Assembly (NCBI RefSeq): GCF_000383575.1
Contig: NZ_KB911579.1
Coordinates: 2,698,523-2,762,522 of the forward strand
Length of the DNA stretch: 64,000 bases
Direction: 5' to 3'
Source of the DNA: Salinispora oceanensis
GTDB taxonomy: Bacteria; Actinomycetota; Actinomycetes; Mycobacteriales; Micromonosporaceae
In this document: positions 23,558 to 32,037 of the stretch, piece by piece
Layout of the letters: each line of letters begins with the position of its first letter
Position numbering within the stretch: position 1 is the stretch's first letter
Translations under genes and position numbers: made by a program
The notes under the pieces: model-generated
Seen by the model: only the letters and a program-made list of their open reading frames with translations
Told to the model about the DNA's origin: nothing
The model's database searches: none

Positions 23558-24859
23558 TCAGCTTCCGGCGTTGCGCCGTCGCCGGTGTGTGAGCCCGAGC
23601 GTGAGGAGGAGGGCGGTGCCTGTCAGCACGGCCAGGCTGCCGGTGAAGAGCATTGACCCGCTGGACGAGCCGGTGATTGGTAGGCCGGTCCCGGTCGGGC
23701 TTGGCGTGACGGTCGGGGTCATCGTCGGATCGGCGGTCGGCGTGCCCGTCGGTGTGGCGGTCGGCGTCGCCGTCGGGCTGGCCGTCGGGGAACTGCTGTC
23801 GCAGGCGAGCGTCGTGCTGAAGGGGTAGTCGTGGATTTCCCCGCCGCGGTGCTCCAGGGTGCGCGCGATGATGCTGCCCTCGGTGTTGCTCTGGTCAAGG
23901 TCGGTGAAGTCGGCGCGGGGCGCGTAGATCGTTCCTTCGACCGTGGCGCCGCCGGGCGCCAGGGTGAGGGCGGTGGCGGTGGGGAAGTTGAACAGGATGA
24001 ATCGTGCTTCGGGCCCGCCGATGCCGGCGAAGTTCGGTGCGGTCCAGGCGAAGGTGTCCCCCACGTCGGTGGTGCTGACGTTGACCAACAACGGGCTGCT
24101 CGCGGTCGGCTGGTCGGCGAAGGTCAGGATGCCGATGTTGTCCAGATCAGTCGAGTTGATGTTGAGCACGTTGGTGGTGTTCGCGCTCAGGTTGATGACG
24201 GCGTTGGTCCCGGGCGGGATGGGGGAGGAGATCGGGTCGCCGTTCGGGTCCCGCAGCACGACGGTGTTCTGACACGTCGCGAGCTCGGTGGAGTTTGACC
24301 GGAAGGTCTGGAACGCCTCCGCGAAGTCGATCACCGAGACCGGCCCGACACTCGGTACCGACTGGTTGGTGACGAGTTCGATCCGGGGCGAGGCGTCGTA
24401 GTCGTTGGCCGGCAGGATTCGGGTATTGGCCGGTACGTTGTTGTTGTCAAAATCCCGGACGAAGGTGTCGTTCAGGTTTCCGATCTTCGCGTACCCGTTC
24501 TGCAGGACTTGGAGGCGGGTGGCGGGCTGACTGTTCACGAAGTCCACCTGCCCGTCCACCACGAGCGCCGTTGGGTTGTTCTCCCCGGGGGCGAAGAAGT
24601 TTCCCGCGCTCACCGTGGCCAACTGGTACTGCGAGAATACGAGGTTCCCGCCGACGGCGAGCGTCCCCTCGTTCTCCGTACCGATCAAATTCGCGTTTCC
24701 CTCCGTCATGACCAGGAATCCTTGGGTGGCCTGGACGGGGTTGATCGGGCCGACGGGCGCGGCACTGACCACGTTGCCCATCATCACGAGTGCGGTGGCG
24801 GCGGCGACCGCGGCGGTCGCGGCGGCGCGGGTAGTAACCACCCTTGCGCTCTTGTTCAT
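23558..24859 (-). CDS. Choice-of-anchor A family surface protein with LPxTG-type anchor
   Basis: 433 aa, exported and probably sortase-linked to the wall. It has a signal peptide (AAVAAATALVMMGNVVSAAP), then the choice-of-anchor A domain: GFLVMTEGNANLIGTENEG, GTLAVGGNLVFSQYQ, and later APGGATVEGTIYAPRADFTD and EGSIIARTLEH. A Thr/Pro/Ser stalk of about 45 residues leads to LPITG at 393-397, a membrane helix and RRRR. All sorting elements are intact. The role is probably structural or adhesive; the substrate is unknown. It is monocistronic, with a hairpin after the stop. Confidence 0.88.
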   Translation of the reverse strand: MNKSARVVTTRAAATAAVAAATALVMMGNVVSAAPVGPINPVQATQGFLVMTEGNANLIGTENEGTLAVGGNLVFSQYQLATVSAGNFFAPGENNPTALVVDGQVDFVNSQPATRLQVLQNGYAKIGNLNDTFVRDFDNNNVPANTRILPANDYDASPRIELVTNQSVPSVGPVSVIDFAEAFQTFRSNSTELATCQNTVVLRDPNGDPISSPIPPGTNAVINLSANTTNVLNINSTDLDNIGILTFADQPTASSPLLVNVSTTDVGDTFAWTAPNFAGIGGPEARFILFNFPTATALTLAPGGATVEGTIYAPRADFTDLDQSNTEGSIIARTLEHRGGEIHDYPFSTTLACDSSSPTASPTATPTATPTGTPTADPTMTPTVTPSPTGTGLPITGSSSGSMLFTGSLAVLTGTALLLTLGLTHRRRRNAGS

Positions 24860-24922
24860 GATTTCCCATCACATTGACGACTATTTGCCCTACTCAGAGA
24901 TAATAGGCGGCAAATGGTCGAT

Positions 24923-25291
24923 TCATGTGTCTTGGCCTGCCCGGGCCTGTCGAGCCGAGACCGCGTGACCAGGCCGCGAACAGCGCGCCCGCCACGACGG
25001 CGCATAGCTCGTCGCCAGCGCGACGGCGCCGGCGAATGTGGTCAGTGACTTCAGGAGAAGGCGTCCGTGCTTCGTGGCAACCTCGCCGACCAGTCTGGCT
25101 GGCACGAACAGCACCGGCACCAGGATGGCGCCCAGCACGGCCACAAGCAGCACCATCAGCGGTCCGCCGAGCGATCCACCCAGCGGTGGCTGGATCGGCT
25201 CGTCGCCGCCGATGTACGGGCCTCGGGCCAGCTGAGAAGGATGGTGCAGGTTCAGGTCATATCGGCGTTTGTGTTCGTAACGGTTTGACAA
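24923..25291 (-). CDS. Possible small membrane protein
   Basis: 122 aa from a TTG start without a clear ribosome site. A hydrophobic segment (PLMVLLVAVLGAILVPVLFV) around residue 45 is followed by a second weaker one (LTTFAGAVALATSY). No family is recognised. The last 25 residues look like random GC-rich translation, so the true end or frame is doubtful. It occupies the gap between the anchored surface protein and the lipoprotein gene. Confidence 0.35.
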   Translation of the reverse strand: MSNRYEHKRRYDLNLHHPSQLARGPYIGGDEPIQPPLGGSLGGPLMVLLVAVLGAILVPVLFVPARLVGEVATKHGRLLLKSLTTFAGAVALATSYAPSWRARCSRPGHAVSARQARAGQDT

Positions 25292-25462
25292 GCGTGGCTT
25301 CGAGGGCTTCCGGGACTGTTTGTCGGCCCAGTACGCTCCGCCATCACGAGCCGTAGCGGGTGTGCGCGCTCACATCGAGGTGGGGAGGCTGTCGTACTGA
25401 TGCGGGTCGCCTTTGCCTCGGGGTGGGCGCGGAACTCCTGCGACTGGAGGGGGTCTACAGCC

Positions 25463-26611
25463 ATGAGGCGTAAGTACGTACGGGCGCTCAGCGCCGTTGG
25501 GTTGTCGGCAGTCCTCATTGCCGCGACGGGCTGTCAGGCGGCGGAGGACGACACCGCCGGCAGCAGTGACTGCGGTGGCAAGATCGCCATGTTCGGTGCC
25601 TACAGTGGCCCGAACTCGGGCCTGGCGCTCCCGGCACTCAAGAGTGCCCAGCTTGCGGTGGAGCAGCACAACGAGGCGAACCCGGACTGCGAGGTGACCC
25701 TGCAGGAGTTCGACACCAAGGGGGACCCGACCGAAGCCACGCCGGTCGCGAACAGGGTCGCTGGCGATGAGTCCTTCGTGGCCGTCATCGGTGGTGGGTT
25801 CTCCGGTGAGAGCAAGGCGACGATGGCGGTCTACGAGGCGGCCGAGATGGTGATGGTCAGCCCTTCGGCGACCGCGATCGAGTTGACCGCGGGCGGCAAC
25901 AAGGTGTTCCACCGGGTGGTCGGTAACGACGCCGTCCAGGGGGCCGCCGCCGCCGTCTACCTTCGGGACGTGGTGCAGGCCAAGAAGGTCTTCGTGATCA
26001 ATGACGGCACCACCTACGGCGCCGGCATCACCGATGAGCTGACCGAGGCCCTCGGCGACTTGGCGGGCGGTGCCGACCAGGTGCAGGAGAAGCAGGTCAA
26101 CTTCGCCGCCACCATTTCGAAGATCAAGGCTGCCGCGCCGGACGCGATCGCCTACGGCGGCTACACGAACGAGGCGGCTCCGCTGGTGAAGCAGATGCGG
26201 GAGGCCGGTATCACGACGACCTTCCTCGGCTTGGACGGAATCTACGACCCGTCCTTCCCGAAGGGCGCCGGAGCCAGCGCCGAGGGTGCGATCGTGACCT
26301 GCCTGTGCCTGCCGTCGGAAAAGGCCGGTGGCACCTTCGCCGCCGACTTCGAAGCGAAGTACGGCATTGCTCCAGGTCCCTTCGGTGCCGAGGGTTTCGA
26401 CGCCGCGAACGTGTTGATCGAGGGCCTGGCCGAGGGCAACACCACGCGTGCGGATCTGCTGGCGTGGGTCGACTCGTACGACAAGGAGGGGGTCTCGAAG
26501 TCCCTCAGGTTCGATGAGAACGGTGACGTGGACGAGTCCCGGGTGGTGACGTGGGCCTACGAGATCAAGGATGGTGAGATCACGGCCCAGCAGGAGATCA
26601 AGCTCAGCTGA
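25463..26611 (+). CDS. Branched-chain amino-acid-type ABC transporter substrate-binding lipoprotein
   Basis: 382 aa, periplasmic-binding-protein type I fold (LivJ family). A lipobox ends in C24 (LIAATGC), so it is a lipoprotein. Typical phrases are KIAMFGAYSGPNSGL, VIGGGFSGESKATM, VFHRVVGNDAVQG, VFVINDGTTYG and DAIAYGGYTNEAAPL. It should bind a branched-chain or related amino acid for an ABC importer. ATG 25463 has GGAGGGGG upstream. No permease or ATPase gene is nearby, so it is an orphan binding protein that must borrow a transporter or act as a sensor. A strong terminator follows. Confidence 0.9.
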   Translation: MRRKYVRALSAVGLSAVLIAATGCQAAEDDTAGSSDCGGKIAMFGAYSGPNSGLALPALKSAQLAVEQHNEANPDCEVTLQEFDTKGDPTEATPVANRVAGDESFVAVIGGGFSGESKATMAVYEAAEMVMVSPSATAIELTAGGNKVFHRVVGNDAVQGAAAAVYLRDVVQAKKVFVINDGTTYGAGITDELTEALGDLAGGADQVQEKQVNFAATISKIKAAAPDAIAYGGYTNEAAPLVKQMREAGITTTFLGLDGIYDPSFPKGAGASAEGAIVTCLCLPSEKAGGTFAADFEAKYGIAPGPFGAEGFDAANVLIEGLAEGNTTRADLLAWVDSYDKEGVSKSLRFDENGDVDESRVVTWAYEIKDGEITAQQEIKLS

Positions 26612-26620
26612 GCCAGGCTT

Positions 26621-26659
26621 ACCGTCGCGCGGTCGGGGCTTCCCCGGCCGCGCGACGGT
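26621..26659 (+). terminator. Strong hairpin terminator after the binding-protein gene
   Basis: Arms ACCGTCGCGCGG and CCGCGCGACGGT pair perfectly around a GC-rich loop, 9 bp after the stop codon. Confidence 0.75.
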
Positions 26660-26709
26660 GTCGTGTGGCGTCGGCTGCTCCGCCAACCCGAGAGCCCGTA
26701 CCATCGGGC

Positions 26710-27184
26710 GTGGTGAACCTGGAGCAGGTCCGGCAGGCATATGGTTCCGTCGCGGAGCGTCGACGTGGTCCCGGAGTTCATCGCCCTTGCGCGGCGAGTT
26801 CACCCGAGCGGCAGCTACCAACTCGGGTCGTTCGAAAGTCTCGCCGTCGCCGACCACTCCATCGCCGGCATCCTGGCCTGGGGCTCGGCAATCCATCTGC
26901 CGCCGGAAGATCTCGACGGCGTGCTCACGGAGTTCCGGCGGGTAATGGCCCCGGCCGGAACGTTGGTGCTGGCCTTCTTCATAGGTAACGAAGTCGCCGC
27001 CTTCGACCACAAGGTGGTGACCGCCTATCACCGGCCCGTTGACGATTTCTCTGAGCGACTCGCGCGAGCTGCCTTCGCGGAAGTTGAGCGCCTCCAACGG
27101 CCCAACGAGGGCACTCAGCGGCCGCACGCCGCCATCGCGGCGATCGCGGCGATCGCGGCGATCGCGGCGATCGCGACCGAATGA
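26710..27184 (+). pseudogene. Class I SAM methyltransferase with internal deletion
   Basis: The start NLEQVRQAYGSVAE (from GTG 26710) and the later part VDVVPEFIALARRVHPSG, AGILAWGSAIHLPPE, EFRRVMAPAGTLVLAFF are both typical of a small SAM-dependent methyltransferase, but they lie in different frames. They are joined near 26755-26762, where the glycine-rich SAM-binding motif I should be. About 60 residues are missing. It therefore cannot bind SAM and is a pseudogene. Its 3' end runs into a 9-bp tandem repeat. Confidence 0.75.
27131..27175 (+). repeat. 9-bp tandem repeat (five units)
   Basis: Five units of GCGATCGCG (the first with one mismatch) encode AAI repeats at the end of the methyltransferase pseudogene. 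Each unit contains the palindrome CGATCG, so the array is also a string of self-complementary sites. Confidence 0.9.
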
Positions 27185-27302
27185 TGAGCTGAGTCGGCAG
27201 GTCACCGCGCACTCACATCGACATGGCAGGAAGGTCGATTGGTGGCTGACCTCCGCGCCAACACCTCGGGCGGCGATCCAACGGCGCGGGTCACAATCAC
27301 GG

Positions 27303-29408
27303 TCACGCATGGCGGCGATGGTGATCGGGTACTTGCTCCTGATCGTGCTCGGTCGAGGAAGGGCGTTCGTTGGGCATGAGTGAAATGATCGATGCCGGCG
27401 ATGCCGGCGAGGTCGATGCCGGCGAGCGGGGCCGGATCGCTCGTGGTGAGCGCCGGTGGCGGCACAACACCGCACGGGTCAATCGGCCGACGCGGGATCT
27501 GTCCGCTGCCCAGTTGGCGCTTTGCTGATCTTTGAGGTGCCCCCGGCGGGGCATGTCACAGAACTGCAAATGGTCGCTGCCCCCGCCGTCGTTGTCGGCG
27601 GGGGCAGCGTCGTTTGCGCTGGTATGGCGGTGGGTGGCGGGGCGGGGGCCATCTGCGGTAGCGCGGGTTAGCCGGGCCAGGTGTGGGGCGGCGTGTTGGC
27701 TGACGGTGGCTCGGAACGCGACCTGGTTGGTGCGGACGTCGTGGTAGATCTGCACGGCGAAGGCGTCCAGAAGGCGACGAAGACGGTCCGTGGGTAGCAG
27801 GCTGAGTTTGATTTCCATCTCGGGGAGGTCGGCGAGGATGTCGGCGTTGCCGGGGTCGTTCGGCGTGGTTTCTTCGAGGTGGGCGAGTTCAGCGGTCTTG
27901 ATCTCGCGGTCACGGTCGAGTTGGGCTCGGCGTTCGGAGATCTCCGCGAACACGCTGCCGTCTGGGTCGTCGTTCTCCTCGATGACCCGTAGGAGGCGAC
28001 GGCGGCGGGTGGTGATGTCGTCCAGAGTCCGCCGTAGTACGGCGATCTGTTGCCGTTGCTCGTCGGCTGCCTGTTGGGCGGTGATGTCGAGGCTGCGTTC
28101 GGCGAGTCGTACCCGGTCGGGGCCGAGGACGTAGGTGTTGAAGAACCGATCGGCGAAGTCGAGCAGCACCTCCTCGGTCACGGAGATCATGCTCGGGTGC
28201 CCCTCGGGGATGGCCCTCTCTCGGGGTTGGCAGGAGTAGTAGGTGTATCCGGTGACGGTGCGGCCGAACATGCGCCGCTGGCACGGGGTGCACCAGACGT
28301 AGGAGCGCAGCGCGTAGACCCGTTTGGTCTGCCTATGCCGGTTGGGGGTCCCGTGGTGGGCGTCGGCGCGTGACCGTTCTCGGGATCGGCTCACGTTTTG
28401 GGCGGCGAGGAACGTCTCGATCGGCACGATGCCCGGGTGGGTGGGCTGCGTGGAGACGACCCACTGCTCACGGGGGTTGACCTTGCCGGGGTGAAGCTTG
28501 TCTTTGGTCGAGCGCCGATTCCACACCATGTGGCCGGTGTACTTGGGGTTGACGAGGATCTCGCGGACCGCCGAGCCGGTCCATCGTCCGACCGCGCGGG
28601 TGGGGTCGACGGGTTGTGGGGGCGGGTAGCGGTCGAGGTCGGTGTTAAGCCGCTCGGCGATGGCCCGGTAGGACAGCTTCTCGTCGATGCGCCAGGCGTA
28701 GATCTGCTCGACCACCGGCCCTCGGTCGGGGTCGATCTTCAGCTTGGTCTTGTGCTTGCCCTCGGCGCGTTTGGCGGGGACCGGGTGTTTGTGCTTCTCG
28801 GCGAGGTAGCCGTACGGGGGCTTGCCGACGTTCCAGCCCTGGGTGGTGTGTTCCTCGAAGCCGTCCCACGACTTCTCCAGCATCTCGATCATGTACCACT
28901 CGGCGACGCCCTGCTTGGTGCGACGCAGGAGGATCTGGGCGGCCCGTTTACGGCTGTTCGACTGCATGACCGGCTCGTCGGCGGCCAGCAGCGGCACTCC
29001 GGCGAGTTCGAGGTCGTGCTCGATCTTGGTGCCCTGGTGGGTCCAGCGGGCGATGCGGTCGATCGATTCGCAGATGACGACGTCGAAGCGGCGATCGGGT
29101 GAGGTGGCCTCGTCGAGCATGTCGGCGAGGCCGCCGTCTCGTTGCACGGCGATGTCGAACTTCTGCCACGCGGTGCCCCGGCCGCGTTGGCTGAGTTCCT
29201 TGCGGGAGGATTCCACGTCCCAGAACCACGCCACGATGACCATGCTGGGCAGCAGAGCCCGTTCGGAGTTGGTCAACTGTCGGGGGATCGACAGGGTGGG
29301 GTCCTGCTGCTCCTCGGTCGAGGTACGCCCGAGGAACGCGACCCGTATCGTCCGCTTCGGGGCGGTGGTGGCGGGTGGGCGGAGCCAGTCGGGCAGGGTG
29401 CTCGTCAC
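27303..29408 (-). CDS. Large serine recombinase (integrase)
   Basis: 701 aa. The resolvase catalytic domain starts VAFLGRTSTEEQ, with nucleophile S30, then DVVICESIDRIAR. The recombinase domain follows (PPYGYLAE, EILVNPKYTGHMVWNRR), then a zinc ribbon (CTPCQRRMFGR to YYSC) and a coiled coil (about residues 440-510). It should carry out site-specific integration and excision. GTG 29408 has GGAGG six bases upstream. It is third in a minus-strand operon after a 51-aa peptide and a resolvase paralogue. The last 80 residues look like low-constraint sequence, so the stop may have been lost upstream or the region may overlap the attachment site. Confidence 0.92.
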   Translation of the reverse strand: MTSTLPDWLRPPATTAPKRTIRVAFLGRTSTEEQQDPTLSIPRQLTNSERALLPSMVIVAWFWDVESSRKELSQRGRGTAWQKFDIAVQRDGGLADMLDEATSPDRRFDVVICESIDRIARWTHQGTKIEHDLELAGVPLLAADEPVMQSNSRKRAAQILLRRTKQGVAEWYMIEMLEKSWDGFEEHTTQGWNVGKPPYGYLAEKHKHPVPAKRAEGKHKTKLKIDPDRGPVVEQIYAWRIDEKLSYRAIAERLNTDLDRYPPPQPVDPTRAVGRWTGSAVREILVNPKYTGHMVWNRRSTKDKLHPGKVNPREQWVVSTQPTHPGIVPIETFLAAQNVSRSRERSRADAHHGTPNRHRQTKRVYALRSYVWCTPCQRRMFGRTVTGYTYYSCQPRERAIPEGHPSMISVTEEVLLDFADRFFNTYVLGPDRVRLAERSLDITAQQAADEQRQQIAVLRRTLDDITTRRRRLLRVIEENDDPDGSVFAEISERRAQLDRDREIKTAELAHLEETTPNDPGNADILADLPEMEIKLSLLPTDRLRRLLDAFAVQIYHDVRTNQVAFRATVSQHAAPHLARLTRATADGPRPATHRHTSANDAAPADNDGGGSDHLQFCDMPRRGHLKDQQSANWAADRSRVGRLTRAVLCRHRRSPRAIRPRSPASTSPASPASIISLMPNERPSSTEHDQEQVPDHHRRHA

Positions 29409-29436
29409 AGGTGGCCTCCGTCGCGGATGAGTTGGG

Positions 29437-29904
29437 TCAGCACCTTGATGTAGTCGACGCTGCGTAGTCGCCAGGGCATGACTGGCAGTCGGTCACACCG
29501 TCGCGGATCTCGGGGGCGTGGAGGAACTCGATGCCGGCGACCGCGAGCGTGCGCAGGAGCGCTGTACTCGTCACCGTGCAGCGGGACAGGCGGTGGACGT
29601 CGGTGCTGATCACGAAGTCGAACCGGCGTTCTGGCCGGTTCGCCTCGGTGAGCAGGGCATCCAGACCACCGTCACGGCTGATCTCCCGCTCGTTGTCGAG
29701 GATCAGGGTGGCGGGTGCCCGCCGGTAGTCAGGCCGGGTACCGAGGTCGAGGAACACCGCCGTGATCGCGCCGTCAGGCAGCACCGAGACGCACTGCTGG
29801 TACTGACCGCCGACCACGAAGGCCGCCGTGGCGAGGTCGCTGGCCTCGACGGTCCGGCCGTAGAACGCCACACGCGGGAGCACTGTCGTGGGGTGGATGT
29901 TCAT
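29437..29904 (-). CDS. Resolvase-like protein without the catalytic serine
   Basis: 155 aa, alignable to the N-terminal domain of its downstream neighbour: VAFYGRTVEASD against VAFLGRTSTEEQ, then RRFDFVISTDVHRLSR against RRFDVVICESIDRIAR. The nucleophile serine position is V19, so it should not cut DNA. It lacks recombinase and zinc-ribbon domains. It may be a regulatory partner (for example a directionality or dimerisation factor) or a decaying copy. ATG 29904 overlaps the stop of the 51-aa peptide; the integrase starts 28 bp downstream. Confidence 0.75.
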   Translation of the reverse strand: MNIHPTTVLPRVAFYGRTVEASDLATAAFVVGGQYQQCVSVLPDGAITAVFLDLGTRPDYRRAPATLILDNEREISRDGGLDALLTEANRPERRFDFVISTDVHRLSRCTVTSTALLRTLAVAGIEFLHAPEIRDGVTDCQSCPGDYAASTTSRC

Positions 29905-30056
29905 GCCTCGGCCAGGGCGCCGGTCGTGCGGTCAGCGACTCCCGGTGAGCAGATGGGGACGATGACTGCCCCATCGTTCGGCGCGATGGCCGGTGTGTCG
30001 CGGGGGCCGTAGACGACGATGCGCCCGGTGTCGTCGCGGGTGACGGTGGCGTACAT
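29901..30056 (-). CDS. 51-aa small protein coupled to the resolvase-like gene
   Basis: Reads MYATVTRDDTGRIVVYGPRD, then IVPICSPGVADRTTGALAEA. A consensus AGGAGGT lies nine bases before the ATG, and the stop overlaps the next ATG (ATGA). Both features argue strongly that it is translated. No family is recognised. Its position at the head of an integrase operon suggests an element-control role such as a directionality factor; that is inference. Confidence 0.7.
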   Translation of the reverse strand: MYATVTRDDTGRIVVYGPRDTPAIAPNDGAVIVPICSPGVADRTTGALAEA

Positions 30057-30223
30057 GACGCGCGTACCTCCTGGGGCGGTTGGTGTCTGGTCAGGCCCCG
30101 GGCCGACCGCCGGTGCTGCCGGTCGACCCGTGGACGTCGATCACCGCTCAACTCCGTGCATGGATCAAGACCGCCCCGAGGGCCACACCGGCCACGGCAC
30201 ACCGAGTGGCGGAGGGCGACCGG

Positions 30224-30622
30224 TCAGGCGGGCTCGGCATGATGCTGCTGGTCGTGCAGCCAGGTCAACACGTCGAGGACCACCTCGGCTTGCAGCACGG
30301 CCAGCCGCCGACCGGCCTCACCATCGAGCACGGTGACGTCGAATCGCACCTCCGGCGCATCACCGCAGGCAATCGTGCCCTCTGCCGACTGCCCGTCACC
30401 GCAAGCCGGAGACTCGCGATCGGGCGAGGTCGGCACCCCGCGATGTCTACCGTCGTCCGCCTGCGGGGCGGACGGTCCGTGCCCGTCCGGTACTTCTGGA
30501 TCGGGGGTGCAAGGGACGTGGATAGGGGGAAGGAGCAAACCGTCCGTTGCCGGCTGGGGCCGGTCGCCGGGGGTGGTGGAGCTGGGTTTCGGCATGGGCG
30601 TGTGGGCCACGTCCGCCGACAA
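30224..30622 (-). CDS. Mobile-element-type hypothetical protein
   Basis: 132 aa: a Pro-rich disordered first half and a folded C-terminus (FDVTVLDGEAGRRLAVLQ, VVLDVLTWLHDQQ). Unrecognised, but the C-terminal pattern is convincing as coding. The start is uncertain (TTG 30622, or ATG 30595). It lies upstream of the integrase operon on the same strand. Confidence 0.5.
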   Translation of the reverse strand: MSADVAHTPMPKPSSTTPGDRPQPATDGLLLPPIHVPCTPDPEVPDGHGPSAPQADDGRHRGVPTSPDRESPACGDGQSAEGTIACGDAPEVRFDVTVLDGEAGRRLAVLQAEVVLDVLTWLHDQQHHAEPA

Positions 30623-31513
30623 GCGCTGACACTAAGGGATTACAAATTCGGGCCTCCAATTGGAAAGCGCGCTCCGTGCCGAACAACTCGCATCGCCCGC
30701 CGACGCCCGGTTGAACAAGATCCTCAACGGGTTGAACACACAGGTCAGACCCCTGATGTGCCGACTTCCGGTGGCACGGGAGCGGCGTGGAGCGCCAATG
30801 TGATCAGTGACAGGTTGCACAGAATCTTCGCCCACTTGAACAAGATCATCTTCTGCTGGAGTGCGTGTCCTGGCCGACCGCCTCGGGCCGTGGACGAGAT
30901 CGCCTTGTGGTGCGGTGCGCCGGCACGACCCGTACGCGCCCCCATCCGCCGCCCCGGACGGTCGGTGACCCCGTCCGCTCCTCGTCCTGCGAGGCCGTCC
31001 GCACCAACCAGCACGACCCCGCCGTCCCCGTCCGCCGTCCGCCGTCCGCGCCGGACGGCCTCCGTCCCCGTCGCCTGCTCGCCCTCTCCGACCGTCCCCA
31101 CCGCATCAGCGCTCGTCCCATTGAGGGGTGACCAGCTGTAAGCCCCAAGCCCGAATCCTCGGCGCCCGCTGAGCTTGCATCGGTCGAGCTATCGGCCGCG
31201 AAACACGTGCTGTTCAGGGATGAGGGTTCTAACGAGAGGTCTAACGAGCGATCCAACGAGGAACGCAACGACCACGAACAGCCGGGTCAGAACGCCCCCT
31301 TCAACACGTCATACAAGCACGTCAACGGGGGTGAGGAGGGCCGGTGGACCGGAACCGACTGATAAGAGATATCCCTCCTACCCGCACATCTGCCACCGGC
31401 AGTCCCCGCCTGGCGGCGTCCGTCGTGGCCACCGAACTCGGCCGACTCACCCCCGAGAACGCCCCCTGCTCGGCGCACTTCCAGTGACCGAACTGCGGGA
31501 TGCCCGTGCGCGC
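30623..31513. other. Non-coding stretch with repeats
   Basis: No convincing gene on either strand. It holds a 12-bp direct repeat (TTGAACAAGATC at 30711 and 30836, with a half copy TTGAACA at 30732) and a 12-bp-period tandem array at 31226-31273. One plus frame gives a short Ser/Asn/Glu repeat peptide through the array but without a ribosome site. It may be the regulatory or former replication region of a mobile element. Confidence 0.4.
31226..31273 (+). repeat. Iteron-like 12-bp-period tandem array
   Basis: Four degenerate 12-bp units (31226, 31238, 31250, 31262) share the core CYAACGA: GTTCTAACGAGA, GGTCTAACGAGC, GATCCAACGAGG, AACGCAACGACC. Spacing near one helical turn would place bound proteins on one face of the DNA. 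Confidence 0.6.
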
Positions 31514-31822
31514 CTATGCCTCGGATTCCGTCCCGGGCAGCTCGTGACCGTCGCCGTCGGTCGCCGACGCGAACCACGAAGTCGGGGCAGCACCCACCGT
31601 GGTTGACGCGGCGCGGCGTACCCCCGAAGCGCCCGGTCGACGGCGCGGCAGAAGTCCATACTTGATGATCGTGGTGCCGGCCTCTTGGCGTCCGGAGCAC
31701 GGCTCGACCTCACCGCACGTCACACACTCTCCGGACGGTCGGACCGTGAGGTGGCGTTCGAGTTCTGCCTGGGCTCGTTCGACCTCTTCCAGTGCCACGC
31801 TGGCCAGATAGGTCGTGCTCAC
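31514..31822 (-). CDS. Small CxxCG-EPC protein at the end of the lanthipeptide operon
   Basis: 102 aa. A coiled N-terminus (ALEEVERAQAELERHL) is followed by GECVTCGEVEPCSGRQEA, three cysteines that could bind zinc, and YGLLPRRRPG. Small proteins of this pattern are common in actinobacterial mobile elements; function unknown. GTG 31822 overlaps the stop of the preceding gene (GTGA), so it is translationally coupled. Confidence 0.65.
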   Translation of the reverse strand: MSTTYLASVALEEVERAQAELERHLTVRPSGECVTCGEVEPCSGRQEAGTTIIKYGLLPRRRPGASGVRRAASTTVGAAPTSWFASATDGDGHELPGTESEA

Positions 31823-32037
31823 CGTGGCCTCGACGATGGCGTAACGCGCAAGGCGCGCAATCGAACGAGTGCCGGTCGCGGGCTTGGGCCGAGCGGCGTG
31901 CCGTCTACCCGTAGCGCGAGACCTTCCTCGTTCGACGACTCGTGGCCGTGCATCCGGACCTGGTCACCGACACGGGTGACTCGTGGCGTCAGATCACTGC
32001 GTCCGTGCATGTAATCCTGCTCCCCGACCTCGATCAC
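31819..32037 (-). CDS. Small basic accessory protein
   Basis: 72 aa: MIEVGEQDYMHGRSDLTPRV, then VRMHGHESS and LRVDGTPLG. Unrecognised, but the pattern DLTxRVTRVG recurs in small proteins next to actinobacterial regulators and lanthipeptide genes. It overlaps the preceding gene by 44 bp and the next by 4 bp, so the three form one transcription unit. Confidence 0.55.
   Translation of the reverse strand: MIEVGEQDYMHGRSDLTPRVTRVGDQVRMHGHESSNEEGLALRVDGTPLGPSPRPALVRLRALRVTPSSRPR

Noticed and set aside
27131..27175. CRISPR or iteron array
   Set aside because: The units are 9 bp with no spacers and in frame with the pseudogene, so it is a simple coding tandem repeat. No CRISPR array was seen anywhere in the window.
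30080..31141. 353-codon plus-strand frame over the integrase upstream region
   Set aside because: Composition is random Arg/Pro/Gly-rich sequence, no ribosome site, and it runs opposite to better-supported small genes.
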